Assembly: GCA_003117195.1 (NCBI GenBank)
Contig: BDSI01000082.1
Coordinates: 1 to 64,000, forward strand
Reading direction: 5' to 3'
DNA length: 64,000 bases
From: Eudorina sp. 2006-703-Eu-15
Taxonomy: Eukaryota > Chlorophyta > Chlorophyceae > Chlamydomonadales > Volvocaceae
How positions within the stretch are numbered: the first letter of the stretch is position 1; the number at the start of each line of letters is the position of its first letter. Shown piece after piece: positions 12,097 to 21,407 of this stretch. A model generated the notes under the pieces. It did not search any database. It saw only the letters and a program-made list of their open reading frames with translations, and was not told the DNA's origin. The translations under genes and the position numbers were made by a program.

Positions 12097-12410
12097 TCTG
12101 TTGGATATAGTATATAGAATCGTATGCACAACGAAGCAAGGCATGCGTTCATCCCATCCCAGACTGATATATGTACCTGGCTGGCTACCGTGGTCGCCTC
12201 GATCGAGGCGGCTTGCTTGGTGCCGTCGTGCTGGTGTCCAAGAAACCGGCACAATGTACGTCAGCGGACCTCCGCCGTAATGCATATTTATAGATAGGCT
12301 GTCTTGCTAAATAAATCATCAACATCATTCTACACAAGCAAGAAGCAGCAGCTTGGCACGCAGGACACGAAATAGATTTCTTACGCTCGGAATACAATAA
12401 CAGCAATTCA
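12097..12410 (-). repeat. Inverted piece of the CTLD unit's 5' flank
   Basis: This stretch is the reverse complement of the segment that lies at about 415-720 in unit A (and 3890-4190, 7580-7890 in the others), with several substitutions. The normal orientation of the segment is missing upstream of copy D, so this is an inversion in place rather than an extra copy. SINE remnants lie at both ends. Confidence 0.75.
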
Positions 12411-12422
12411 ATTAATTAAACG

Positions 12423-12655
12423 TTACAAGGTGGACCCGTATCCCAACGGGCCCAGATAGCTCGTAGGTGCCTCGTCTCATCAACGTCTACCAAGGACTGC
12501 GCACCCATCCTCCATCACCCGCGGGGGGTCACGCAGCCATACCGGCAACCACACCAGGTTACCAGCGTGCCAGGATTGCCTCTCCTGGATCCCGCGCCAG
12601 ACCCACCGAATAACGTGGCGGGTAGGGAGCCAGGATCCGAATTGGGAGGGGTCAC
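12423..12655 (-). mobile_element. SINE-like element, tail at 12423
   Basis: On the minus strand the element ends ...GGGTCCACCTTGTAACG next to an AATT-rich stretch. Its body is shared with 37123-37405, 31650-31845 (opposite strand), 44605-44755 and 53911-54178. The 5' part near 12640 has a degenerate B box. It is flanked by the inverted CTLD segment on the left. Confidence 0.65.
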
Positions 12656-12701
12656 TGCTGGAACCGTCAATATGGACGAGGCTGCCTTAGCACTACTCTG
12701 A

Positions 12702-12764
12702 CATACAGCCAGGTCATGACCTGGCTGTATGTGGCTCCTTTGGTTGATCAACCAAAGGAGCCAC
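12702..12764. repeat. Two abutting perfect palindromes (30 bp and 34 bp)
   Basis: Bases 12702-12731 are a perfect inverted repeat centred on GGTCATGACC. Bases 12731-12764 are a second one centred on GGTTGATCAACC. They share base 12731. Each arm resembles parts of the neighbouring 42-bp minisatellite unit. They could extrude as twin hairpins. Confidence 0.9.
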
Positions 12765-13392
12765 AACCCTGACATGTCATACGGCCGGGTTGCTAGCTGG
12801 CCAATGGGGCAGCTGCCTTGACATTGTAAAGCGCAAAGGCTTACCGGATGAGTGCGGATCACTCTGCTCTGAATTTGGTGCCCACCCTGCACGGATTGCC
12901 GTTCGGGCTTACAGACATGCCGACCGGCCGGGTTGGCAAACGGAGCCGCCACCCTGACATGCCATACAGCCGGACGGGCCAATGGGGCCATACCCGTGAC
13001 ATGCCATACGGTTGGACTGGCCAACGGAGGCGCCGCCCTGACATGCCATACGGCCGGGCTGGCCAACGGACGGAGCTGCCGCCCTGACATGCCATACGGC
13101 CGGGATGGCCAATGGGGACACACCCCCGCCTGACATGCGATACGGCCGGGCTGGCCAACGGAGCCCCCGCCCTAACATGCCATACGGCCGGGCTGGCCAA
13201 CGGAGCCCCCGCCCGACATGCCATACGGCCGGGCTGGCCAACGGAGCCCCCGCCCTGACATGCCATACGGCCGGGCAGGCGAATAGAGCAGCCCCGCTGG
13301 TATGCCGTACCAACGAGCTGGCAAATGGAGCCCCCGCCCTGACATGCCATACGGCCGGGCTGGCCAACGGACGGAGCCGCCCTGACATGCGG
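12765..13392. repeat. 42-bp minisatellite
   Basis: About 14 units of a 42-bp repeat are present, built around GACATGCCATACGGCCGGGC and then TGGCCAACGGAGC. Units vary in length and sequence towards both ends and are most regular around 13130-13300. Because 42 is a multiple of three, long open frames run through it on both strands. These are not genes. Confidence 0.85.
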
Positions 13393-13480
13393 CATGACTT
13401 CACTTTTACCCTGAAAAACAAGGCAAACAAGCCTTATGTCGCGATTTTCTCCGTCACCATTACCGCCGGTTTCACCGGAA

Positions 13481-13536
13481 TGTACCAGCGAATTATCGCT
13501 TTTTTACCGGTAAAAAAACGGTAATTCGCTGGTACC
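13481..13536. repeat. 56-bp near-perfect inverted repeat
   Basis: The arms 13482-13508 and 13509-13535 pair with about three mismatches around the centre ACCGGT. The arms contain GTACCAGCGAATTA and a homopolymer T or A run. It could be the end of a small foldback element or a MITE-like sequence. Confidence 0.7.
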
Positions 13537-14403
13537 CGGACGCTGGTACAAAGCGGTAATTTGTCCCACGAAGTTCCCTAGGCTATCCCTCTTTTGCCGT
13601 ATGTATCCGGCAAAATCGGGTATTAAGTTGCACCTCTGTGGATCGCATGATGACATATATACTCACACGCCACGCACGCTGCTGCGGGTTGGGTAGCGGC
13701 TCGTGCGATAGATACGATGGTGCGTGTGTGGATGTATGTTTTATCAAAACCGAACTCGGAATAAGGCTTCCTTTGCGCTAGTGTCGTCCGTCACCGCGCG
13801 CCTGCGTTGCCCTTGATCTGTGATGAAACATGTATACATGAGACTTCTTGTACTTACTATCCATCCGCAGCATATAGGATAACTAGATAGGCCATGCCAA
13901 GTAATAATCTATGACCGAGCAATGATTATTTACAAATTAACTATGACACATGCATATCTAGTATATATAATATATATGAGCTCGCGAAATTCCTCTTTCA
14001 GTCGCCCTCTCCGCGACTTGCCCTCACTCGCGACCGTACGACCTCGCCGCCGCGTACTCTCTGTCAGACGACGACAAATACACAGAAATCTTTGGTTTTA
14101 TTTATTTCGTTTCACTCAGGAAACCTACAGTTTAAATCCCGCCTATTGTAGGTGGAGGGATGTCTTTTTGTACGTACTGCAGGCAGGCATCAATGCACCA
14201 ATAATTCTTTTTCGTTCATGCAAATAGACATCTGTCCTGCATGTTCGCTCGTAATTTGATCTTAACCGTTGAGCGATTTTTATTGTATTTGTTTGAATCA
14301 ACTTTGCCTCGGTATCACGCACATGACGGTCGACGTTCAGCGGCAGGTAGGTAGGGTAGGTGTCATATCCATTTCATTGCTGTACAATCATTCTACGGTT
14401 TTT

Positions 14404-14443
14404 GGCGGGGCCCCAGCGCGAAGCGCGTTCGGGGGGCCCCGCC
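14404..14443. repeat. GC-rich nested hairpin
   Basis: The outer stem is GGCGGGGCCCC (14404-14414) pairing with GGGGCCCCGCC (14433-14443). Inside it lies a small hairpin GCGC-GAA-GCGC (14416-14426). Short GC palindromes of this type are known from Volvox organelle DNA. The link here is inference. Confidence 0.75.
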
Positions 14444-15295
14444 CCCTAGGATTGCCCATGTCCGTGTGCCGTGTGCCGTGTGTCCGTGGGTAACGGCAAA
14501 ACGTTCATTATCCGCTAAACTAATTCGCAATGTTTGTCATATTATTTGTCCTCTATTGGTATTCTTGGTTTGGCTGGAAAAAATTCTTTGCGCACAAACG
14601 GTCAAAGTAAAGCTCCGTGGTCTCCATGGACCCGAGTCAACATCCACCCAACGCCTCTCGCGCTCATGTTTGTTGCAACAGGTGCCGCGTGATGAATACT
14701 TGGATTAAGAATGGGCACGCGTGCTAAATTGAACGTCCATAGTGTTCTGATGTTTGAACATCAAGATGCAACCAACATCAAGATTTACCTTTCTGTGTTG
14801 CCAGATGAATACAATTCAACAATATGTATTGAATCAAAGTTTCAAAATGCAAAGGGATAGAATACCGAGTACCAACAAGTTCTCCAGTTCCGAAGGCCGA
14901 AGTCCGGGTCTCACCGCGGCCTATGTAACTATTGATGGCAAACTTTAGAGGTTCACGTCTGCTGCGGGCGTGCAACTGAAGGGCTGCATGCTTGCCGACG
15001 GACCAAACAACTACAGCTTCAAAGAAAAACAAGAATGCTTCAAGCTTACTTTTTGATATCTGCTTGACAGACGGATGTGGTAGTGCAGAGGCGTTTAGCG
15101 TTACGATAATAATGCAGATGCGATGAGGCGGCGCGTAGGTTTCGGGGCTACCCTACCTGCTTTACCTTGCTCAATCTATGCACGCCGCCGATCCACCTTC
15201 AACATCAACGACACCCTCAATGGCACCCTTTCACTCTCTCACACTCTTGCGCGGTAACAGAGTTTCCGTTGTAAAGCAAGCGGCCTGTACGGATT

Positions 15296-15342
15296 GTAGG
15301 GGGCTCCGCCCTTTTTCCGGCTTCAAAAAGCCGACCCCCTAC
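15296..15342. repeat. Second nested hairpin
   Basis: The outer arms are GTAGGGGG (15296-15303) and CCCCCTAC (15335-15342). The inner stem CGGCTT-CAAA-AAGCCG spans 15318-15333. It has the same architecture as the hairpin at 14404. Confidence 0.75.
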
Positions 15343-15841
15343 TTGTTTATTTCTCGTGAGGCAAGATGCACAATGCTTGTCCAGGTGATGGCATTACATG
15401 AAACAAAATCGCCATTTATACACTGTTCCCGTCGGTCCTTGCCATTCGTGCTATCTATCTGTTCGCCATCCTCTTTATCGATCGACAGTCACCACGCAGA
15501 GCCAACAAATAAATAAAGGGCTACACCTAATCAAACTTGTTAGCCAGGTGTCAGGCAGCAGGGCAAGAGCAGCCACTGTACTGCTGTCTACGCAATGGCG
15601 GGCAGGTTGGTCACATAACACCTGTTAATTCGCTCTATCTCCGTCAGGTTCGCACCGACAACAAATATATTTAATTGCACTACAATGTCTGTATCGCTTC
15701 CGTTCGATGATCACGTAACGAGCAGCAAGTAGATAGCCCTGCGCTGCCCGCCAAGGCCAGAAGATACAACCACGCGCAAATTCAGCTGTCTATCTTTTGT
15801 CTGGAGTTAGAGACGCCTGTAAAACTACTACCTGAACGTGC

Positions 15842-17845
15842 CTAAAGGCGTTTGCGGCACACGAAGCGCACGTCCTGCTCGCAGCCCTGCAACTGCAGGC
15901 TGCCATCGGCTGCCATGAGCGGGCACAGGGTGTCGGTCGGCTTGCGTTGGAGCCAGCAGGTGTAATCGTTGTCGGCGCACAGCACGGTCACAGCGGCGAA
16001 GCCGCTGGCATCCCAGTACGGCACCAGGCCCCAGCCGGAGCCCAGGCCCTTGCAGAAGGCGTCCGCGCCCGCGTACGAGGTGCGCTTGATGGCGTCCGTG
16101 GTGTACATGCGGTACTCGTAGCCGTCCTTGGTCAGGTACAGCACGCCGGGCTCGCGGGATGGGGGCGGGGGCGATGGCGCCGGTGGCGATGGCGGCGGGG
16201 GCGATGGCGGCGGGGGCGATGGCGGGCGCGGGGGCGGGGACGCAGACACCGGCAGAGCGTTGCGGCACACGAAGCGCACGTCCTGCTCGCAGCCCTGCAA
16301 CTGCAGGCTGCCATCGGCTGCCATGAGCGGGCACAGGGTGTCGGTCGGCTTGCGTTGGAGCCAGCAGGTGTAATCGTTGTCGGCGCACAGCACGGTCACA
16401 GCGGCGAAGCCGCTGGCATCCCAGTACGGCACCAGGCCCCAGCCGGAGCCCAGGCCCTTGCAGAAGGCGTCCGCGCCCGCGTACGAGGTGCGCTTGGTGG
16501 CGTCCGTGGTGTACATGCGGTACTCGTAGCCGTCCTTGGTCAGGTCAGCACGCCGGGCTCGCGGGATGGGGGCGGGGGCGATGGCGCCGGTGGCGATGGG
16601 GGCGGGGGCGATGGCGGCGGGGGCGATGGCGGGCGCGGGGGCGGGGACGCAGACACTGGCAGAGCGTTGCGGCACACGAAGCGCACGTCCTGCTCGCAGC
16701 CCTGCAATTGCAGGCTGCCATCGGCTGCCATGAGCGGGCACAGCGTGTCGGTCGGCTTGCGTTGGAGCCAGCAGGTGTAATCGTTGTCGGCGCACAGCAC
16801 GGTCACAGCGGCGAAGCCGCTGGCATCCCAGTACGGCACCAGGCCCCAGCCGGAGCCCAGGCCCTTGCAGAAGGCGTCCGCGCCCGCGTACGAGGTGCGC
16901 TTGGTGGCGTCCGTGGTGTACATGCGGTACTCGTAGCCGTCCTTGGTCAGGTACAGCACGCCGGGCTCGCGGGATGGGGGCGGGGGCGATGGCGCCGGTG
17001 GCGATGGCGGCGGGGGCGATGGCGGCGGGGGCGATGGCGGGCGCGGGGGCGGGGACGCAGACACCGGCAGAGCGTTGCGGCACACGAAGCGCACGTCCTG
17101 CTCGCAGCCCTGCAACTGCAGGCTGCCATCGGCTGCCATGAGCGGGCACAGGGTGTCGGTCGGCTTGCGTTGGAGCCAGCAGGTGTAATCGTTGTCGGCG
17201 CACAGCTCGGTCACAGCGGCGAAGCCGCTGGCATCCCAGTACGGCACCAGGCCCCAGCCGGCGCCCAGGCCCTTGCAGAAGGCGTCCGCGCCCGCGTACG
17301 AGGTGCGCTTGGTGGCGTCCGTGGTGTACATGCGGTACTCGTAGCCGTCCTTGGTCAGGTACAGCACGCCGGGCTCGCGGGATGGGGGCGGGGGCGAGGC
17401 CGCTGGCAAGCGAGCGAGGGAGGAACATGCAACGGGAGCCGTACAATGTTACTATTAACTGCTGTTCGTGGCATGAAGCACGACGGTGAGCTAGGTCTCA
17501 TAGCTAGGATCAGCAGCTTGAGAAGATTAAACAACTGGGTTTGACCGCCGCAAGGCAGATAGATGTTCAATGTCCGTAGATGGTTGATGTACTAATTGGG
17601 CCCCGCTTGCACAGCCCGGTTCTATACTATTTTTGTCGGGCTCAAGTCCGCCCCTATGCATGTGGTGAATGTTATGCCATTGGTACAGAGATAGACCGAC
17701 ATTTATTTGCGTGTCAGAGTGCAGGATCAAACAACGGACCCGGCCACATACCGGAAGCTGCTGCCCGAGACACCGGTACGGCGCTCAACAGCACGCCAAT
17801 CGACAGCAGCACTGCCGCGGTTGTGGTGGTGGCGGCAGGCCCCAT
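15842..17845 (-). pseudogene. CTLD gene copy E, four domains, one frameshift
   Basis: The model is exon 1 at 17752-17845 (94 nt, single ATG, signal peptide MGPAATTTTAAVLLS...SRAAAS) and exon 2 at 15842-17402. Four CTLD-like domains with a period of about 408 bp are joined by longer linkers (RPPSPPPPSPPPPSPPAPS) than in copies A-D, and the 3' end reads KRL and stop. Compared with its sister repeats, one base is missing near 16545 in the first strand of domain 3 (GVLYLT region). This creates a stop after LT and would leave a two-domain protein. Domain sequence is otherwise intact, so the loss is very recent or an assembly error. Spacer homology beyond exon 1 shows it is an older paralogue of the tandem array. 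Confidence 0.7.
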
Positions 17846-19998
17846 ATCGGCTGGATGGGACCTTCGCTCGAATACGGCAGTACAAGTTGCACCCGGCTGC
17901 CGCAGCGGGGCTGTAAGCGTTGGAGAGGCCGAAATCCGTCCGTCAACATTTATGCAGCAGGTACGCAGCTATTCAACCCTAGTTTTACGACGCACACTAC
18001 CAGCACGCACACATCATCAGTCAGGCATGCAGCGCATCTTATATCAGTATTATCGGTAATGTATGGCGACGGTCGGTCTGCTGACGTACAGTACGTACGG
18101 CGGTTGGCAACCAACACGAGTTACATGGCGGTGCCATCGCCAGCGAGGTCGGCTAGCCAGGCAAGCAACGCTCGAGGCAGGCGTGCGTACGTACGGTGCC
18201 GTCCGAGATAGACGTATGCGGCACGTGATCACATATGTGATGCATCGCGCCCGCGCAGGAGATCCGCATCCGCCAGCTCGGCAGGGATACAATGCAAGTC
18301 TCGGATGGGCCGAATGGACGCACGCACACCTTGCTTGCTTCGTGCCGCATAGTATGCGGCGGCTCCATCCAACAAATGGAAGGTAGGCGAATTGTCGCCG
18401 AAATACGTATACAACAGTGTGTGATGCAGCAGCTGTTGTTGTCACCGATATCCTGCCTAGACCCATGATATGGGGTCCGCTGCACATCATTAATTTCACA
18501 CAGCCGCCACCATACATACAAGAGTTGCCTTCTCATGCGTTTCATCTTTCATGTCGCACAGGTTTTGGTATTTTTGCATCAGCGAGTACAGGTAAATCCC
18601 TAACAATACCAATAATACATACAATAATAACAATGAATGACTTAACAATAATCATAACAATATAGTAGTAATACATATAGTAAATATTATTATTATTAGG
18701 ATGTTACAGCGGACCCCTATACTATAGTAAATATAGTATATAAATAATGTAACGATACACGCACATATGTACGACGGCACCACACCCATGCGTGGGTCGA
18801 TACCGTGCAGGAGCGTGCACGGGTGGAGGGTTGGTCTGTCGGGCCCAGGTCTGGCTCGTCTTACTTGGGACGCGGCCTGAGTGCTGGAAGATAGAGTCGT
18901 TTGCGCGGCTGTGGTATTGTATGTATGTACTTGGTCTGTAAAGTGGTGGAAAGTGAAACTAAACAGCAGAGTAAGTTGTGGTAGGTAAATGGCGCCTTGC
19001 TTTTGATCGAGCCCTCTTATTACTGGGTAGCTCTTGCGCCACCGACAGCGGCACGCCAGCAGCTCTACCTGAGGGCGGGTGCGTGTGGAGCAATCCATAT
19101 TATTACCGGGCGTGCTTTATTTCTTTGCTCTAGCGATCTCCAACTTCGGTTTCACCAGTTCCATCTGGGCCTGCCTATATTACTCAAGCACGCGGTGGCT
19201 GATGTATGGTCATGCATCATCAGCATCCATTCTGTGAGTGGCGCGCGGATGTCCCCGGCCGGGCTCGCTCTATTTGCCGTGGGTGATATTGCTGCGTGCA
19301 TTTGCTTGGCGACTAGTTGTCATCAATGGGGAAGCCTGGGGATTTATTCAGGATTGTTTGGTAACCGAAACGGGCATGGGTGCAGCGCCTTCGTTCTGAC
19401 GTGCCTGTGGGCTGCTGTGCGGCGGTCGATCGGGTTGTGGTCTTGAATCTCTGCTGCCGCCATGCGTCTGGATGGGCTGCGTAATGCAAGATGGGGTGGC
19501 TTTTCTCGTGTCGATTTTAAGGTGTTTGGCCCGTGGTGGGGTCTGGAGCCCAGTCGCACTGTAGCTATTACTCCATGTGTGTGCGTGGAGGAGCGACGGC
19601 ACTCCATCCCCATGACAGCAGACGCAATGCAAACCTTGGACCTTACAACATGACGTATGTCGATTGACATTTTGATTGGATGTATTCGCCGTATTTAGTC
19701 CTGGGAGGCCTCCATGGCCTTGTCCATGTTTGTACTACATATGCACGGCAATCACGGCAACGGATTCCAACCGTTTTTGTCTCGGAACGAAAATGTTCTG
19801 CAGAGCTTCTTACGAAAGACCTACTTCTCATAGGGATTCCTGTGTGCCGTAAGCACGTATCTTCAATTATAAAAATTGCAGGTGCCTTGACGTATACGCT
19901 TTACGTTACGTTGAAAGGAATTCCTTCACGGTATTGCTGTAGTCTAGATAGTAAGTAGCAGTTGACTTGCATTTGATACCAGTGCTTGTCGGTCAAGC
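17846..19998. other. Intergenic region upstream of copy E and SmF
   Basis: The first part (about 18060-18390) is a diverged copy of the CTLD 5' flank. It shares the GCTGACGTAC, TTGGCAACCA and GGATGGGC blocks. From 18590 to 18770 it is rich in AATA/ATAAC microsatellite-like sequence, with a SINE-type tail motif GGATGTTACAGCGGACCC at 18699-18716. No gene is supported between 18800 and 19998. Open frames there have no recognisable domain. Confidence 0.5.
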
Positions 19999-20256
19999 AT
20001 GGCGGCTTTTGTACCTGTGAACCCAAAGCCTTTCTTGCAAGACCTGACGGGCAAGCAAGTCATCGTCAAGCTTAAATGGGGCATGGAGTACAAAGGATAC
20101 CTCGTCTCAACGGACTCATACATGAACCTCCAGCTCGCCAGCACGGAGGAATACATTGACGGCCAGTTCACGGGACAGCTTGGAGAAGTATTGATTCGCT
20201 GCAACAATGTCCTTTATCTACGTGGAGTACCTGAAGAGGACGAACCGATGGCATAG
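19999..20256 (+). CDS. SmF: Small nuclear ribonucleoprotein Sm-F
   Basis: A complete 85-residue protein in one exon, the usual length of SmF. It carries the Sm fold with both signature parts. Sm1 lies at about residues 15-48, with [20 protein letters not shown] and [11 protein letters not shown]. Sm2 lies at about residues 60-77, with [16 protein letters not shown]. SmF is a subunit of the heptameric Sm ring that assembles on U1, U2, U4 and U5 snRNAs for spliceosome biogenesis. LKWGMEYKG identifies it as SmF rather than another Sm or the LSm6 paralogue. The ATG lies in a clean context and no earlier in-frame ATG is needed. It converges with the exonuclease gene. On the plus strand, the first TGTAA I see is at 20746-20750, so the 3' UTRs may overlap. 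Confidence 0.95.
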   Translation: MAAFVPVNPKPFLQDLTGKQVIVKLKWGMEYKGYLVSTDSYMNLQLASTEEYIDGQFTGQLGEVLIRCNNVLYLRGVPEEDEPMA

Positions 20257-20420
20257 CAAATTGGCGATCGCGGGCATATTATTGCCATCTTCGGATCGGT
20301 CTCCATCGGTGTCATAGTCGTATTGGAAAACTTCCGCATCGTCTAGAGGCTACCGCAGAATGTGTTAACCGACCGGCACGAGAGCTACACGCAGTGGTTC
20401 TTCTGTTTGGCTGTGGTTAT

Positions 20421-20425
20421 TTACA
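20421..20425 (-). terminator. Candidate TGTAA poly(A) signal for the exonuclease gene
   Basis: TGTAA on the minus strand, 34 nt past the candidate stop codon at 20459-20461. It supports a gene end here but is a short motif. Confidence 0.35.
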
Positions 20426-20458
20426 TGAGGTGCTCTAGGGCGCGTTTGGGGTATCGCG

Positions 20459-20618
20459 TTATGAGGTCGTAACGTCAGCTGCCAGAGTGTCACGTTCTGA
20501 ACCGCGGGGTGTTGACGGGTCTCGGACGTCCTCGTGCAGATCAGCTATTACGCTGCCGAAGTAGTCCAGGTGCAGTTTGCGGTCCTGCAACCGTTCTTTC
20601 CGTAGTTGCAAGTCTGGG
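20459..20618 (-). CDS. Candidate terminal exon of the exonuclease gene
   Basis: The minus-strand frame ending at TAA 20461-20459 encodes a charged, helix-like C-terminus (DLQLRKERLQDRKLHLDYFG and then VIADLHEDVRDP). An AG acceptor lies just before 20616, but its phase does not fit exon 11 directly, so an extra small exon would be needed. A rival frame through the same DNA, from an acceptor near 20690, is in phase with exon 11 and ends at TAA 20550-20548. I cannot choose between them. Confidence 0.3.
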
Positions 20619-21407
20619 CGTATGCTTCCACGTGGAGAGATTGGTTGGTTTCGGTGTCCCTGTCGTACATTGAAACGTCCGTCGCCTGCAGCTGAGACCC
20701 AGCTTGTGGCCGACACGGCACACCAAGCTACACGCACTGAGCCGTTGTAACGCTGGTGTGCATATGTAACAGACTGGACTGGATGGCTTGTGTGTATTAC
20801 AGCCAGTGCGCGCGCAATGGACAGCACCGGACACCGGACTCGGAAGCTTTGCGCCACTCCAGGGGACCTCCTCATGAGATTTGCATTCAAACAGCAGTCT
20901 TCCCTTGCCAGTCTGCCAGTTCTACAACGCTTAAACACGACAGCCACCCACGGTAGCTAAGGGCCGGGCTGGGCTGGACACTCCTCGGTACGAGCACATC
21001 CTCCGCTCATCGTTGGCTCCGTCGAACCAGGTGCACTGCTTTCAGTCGGACGCCGCAGCCGGTGTTGTTGACCCAGCAGAATTCCGGCCAGAGGGCCACG
21101 TCGAGCACCTCGCTCGAGGCGACATCCTGTTGTGAGGGGGTTGCAAATGGGCGGCCGCGAGGCACGAGGTTTGGACCGTCGGAATCAGGGCAGGCACGGG
21201 CTTAAGCCTTGCGGATGCGTGAGTTTGTTGGATTGCTGGATTGATGTTACCCTCGAAGCAACGAATCCTGATGGTATGTGCCTTGATACTAGCGCCGAAA
21301 CCTCTCAGATGTCACCTGCCAAGAATTCCGCACTCCACACACGAGCACGTTCCCGTGCGCGTACCGTATTCCCGGGCACCTCCCTTCCCCAACACATGGT
21401 TTCCTAC

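Larger units (their letters stand above)
13537..15841. other. Intergenic region with organelle-like hairpins
   Basis: No gene was recognised. The base composition is lower in GC than the flanking exons. Two compact GC-rich hairpins are listed separately (14404-14443 and 15296-15342). The right end is the 3' flank of CTLD copy E. Confidence 0.5.

Noticed and set aside
12765..13392. CRISPR array
   Set aside because: The repeats are contiguous with no unique spacers, and the genome is eukaryotic.
12515..13430. Open frames of up to about 200 codons through the 42-bp minisatellite
   Set aside because: The unit length is a multiple of three, so frames stay open by chance. There is no domain or start logic.
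18997..19446. 150-codon plus-strand frame upstream of SmF
   Set aside because: No ATG start and no recognisable domain; probably chance.
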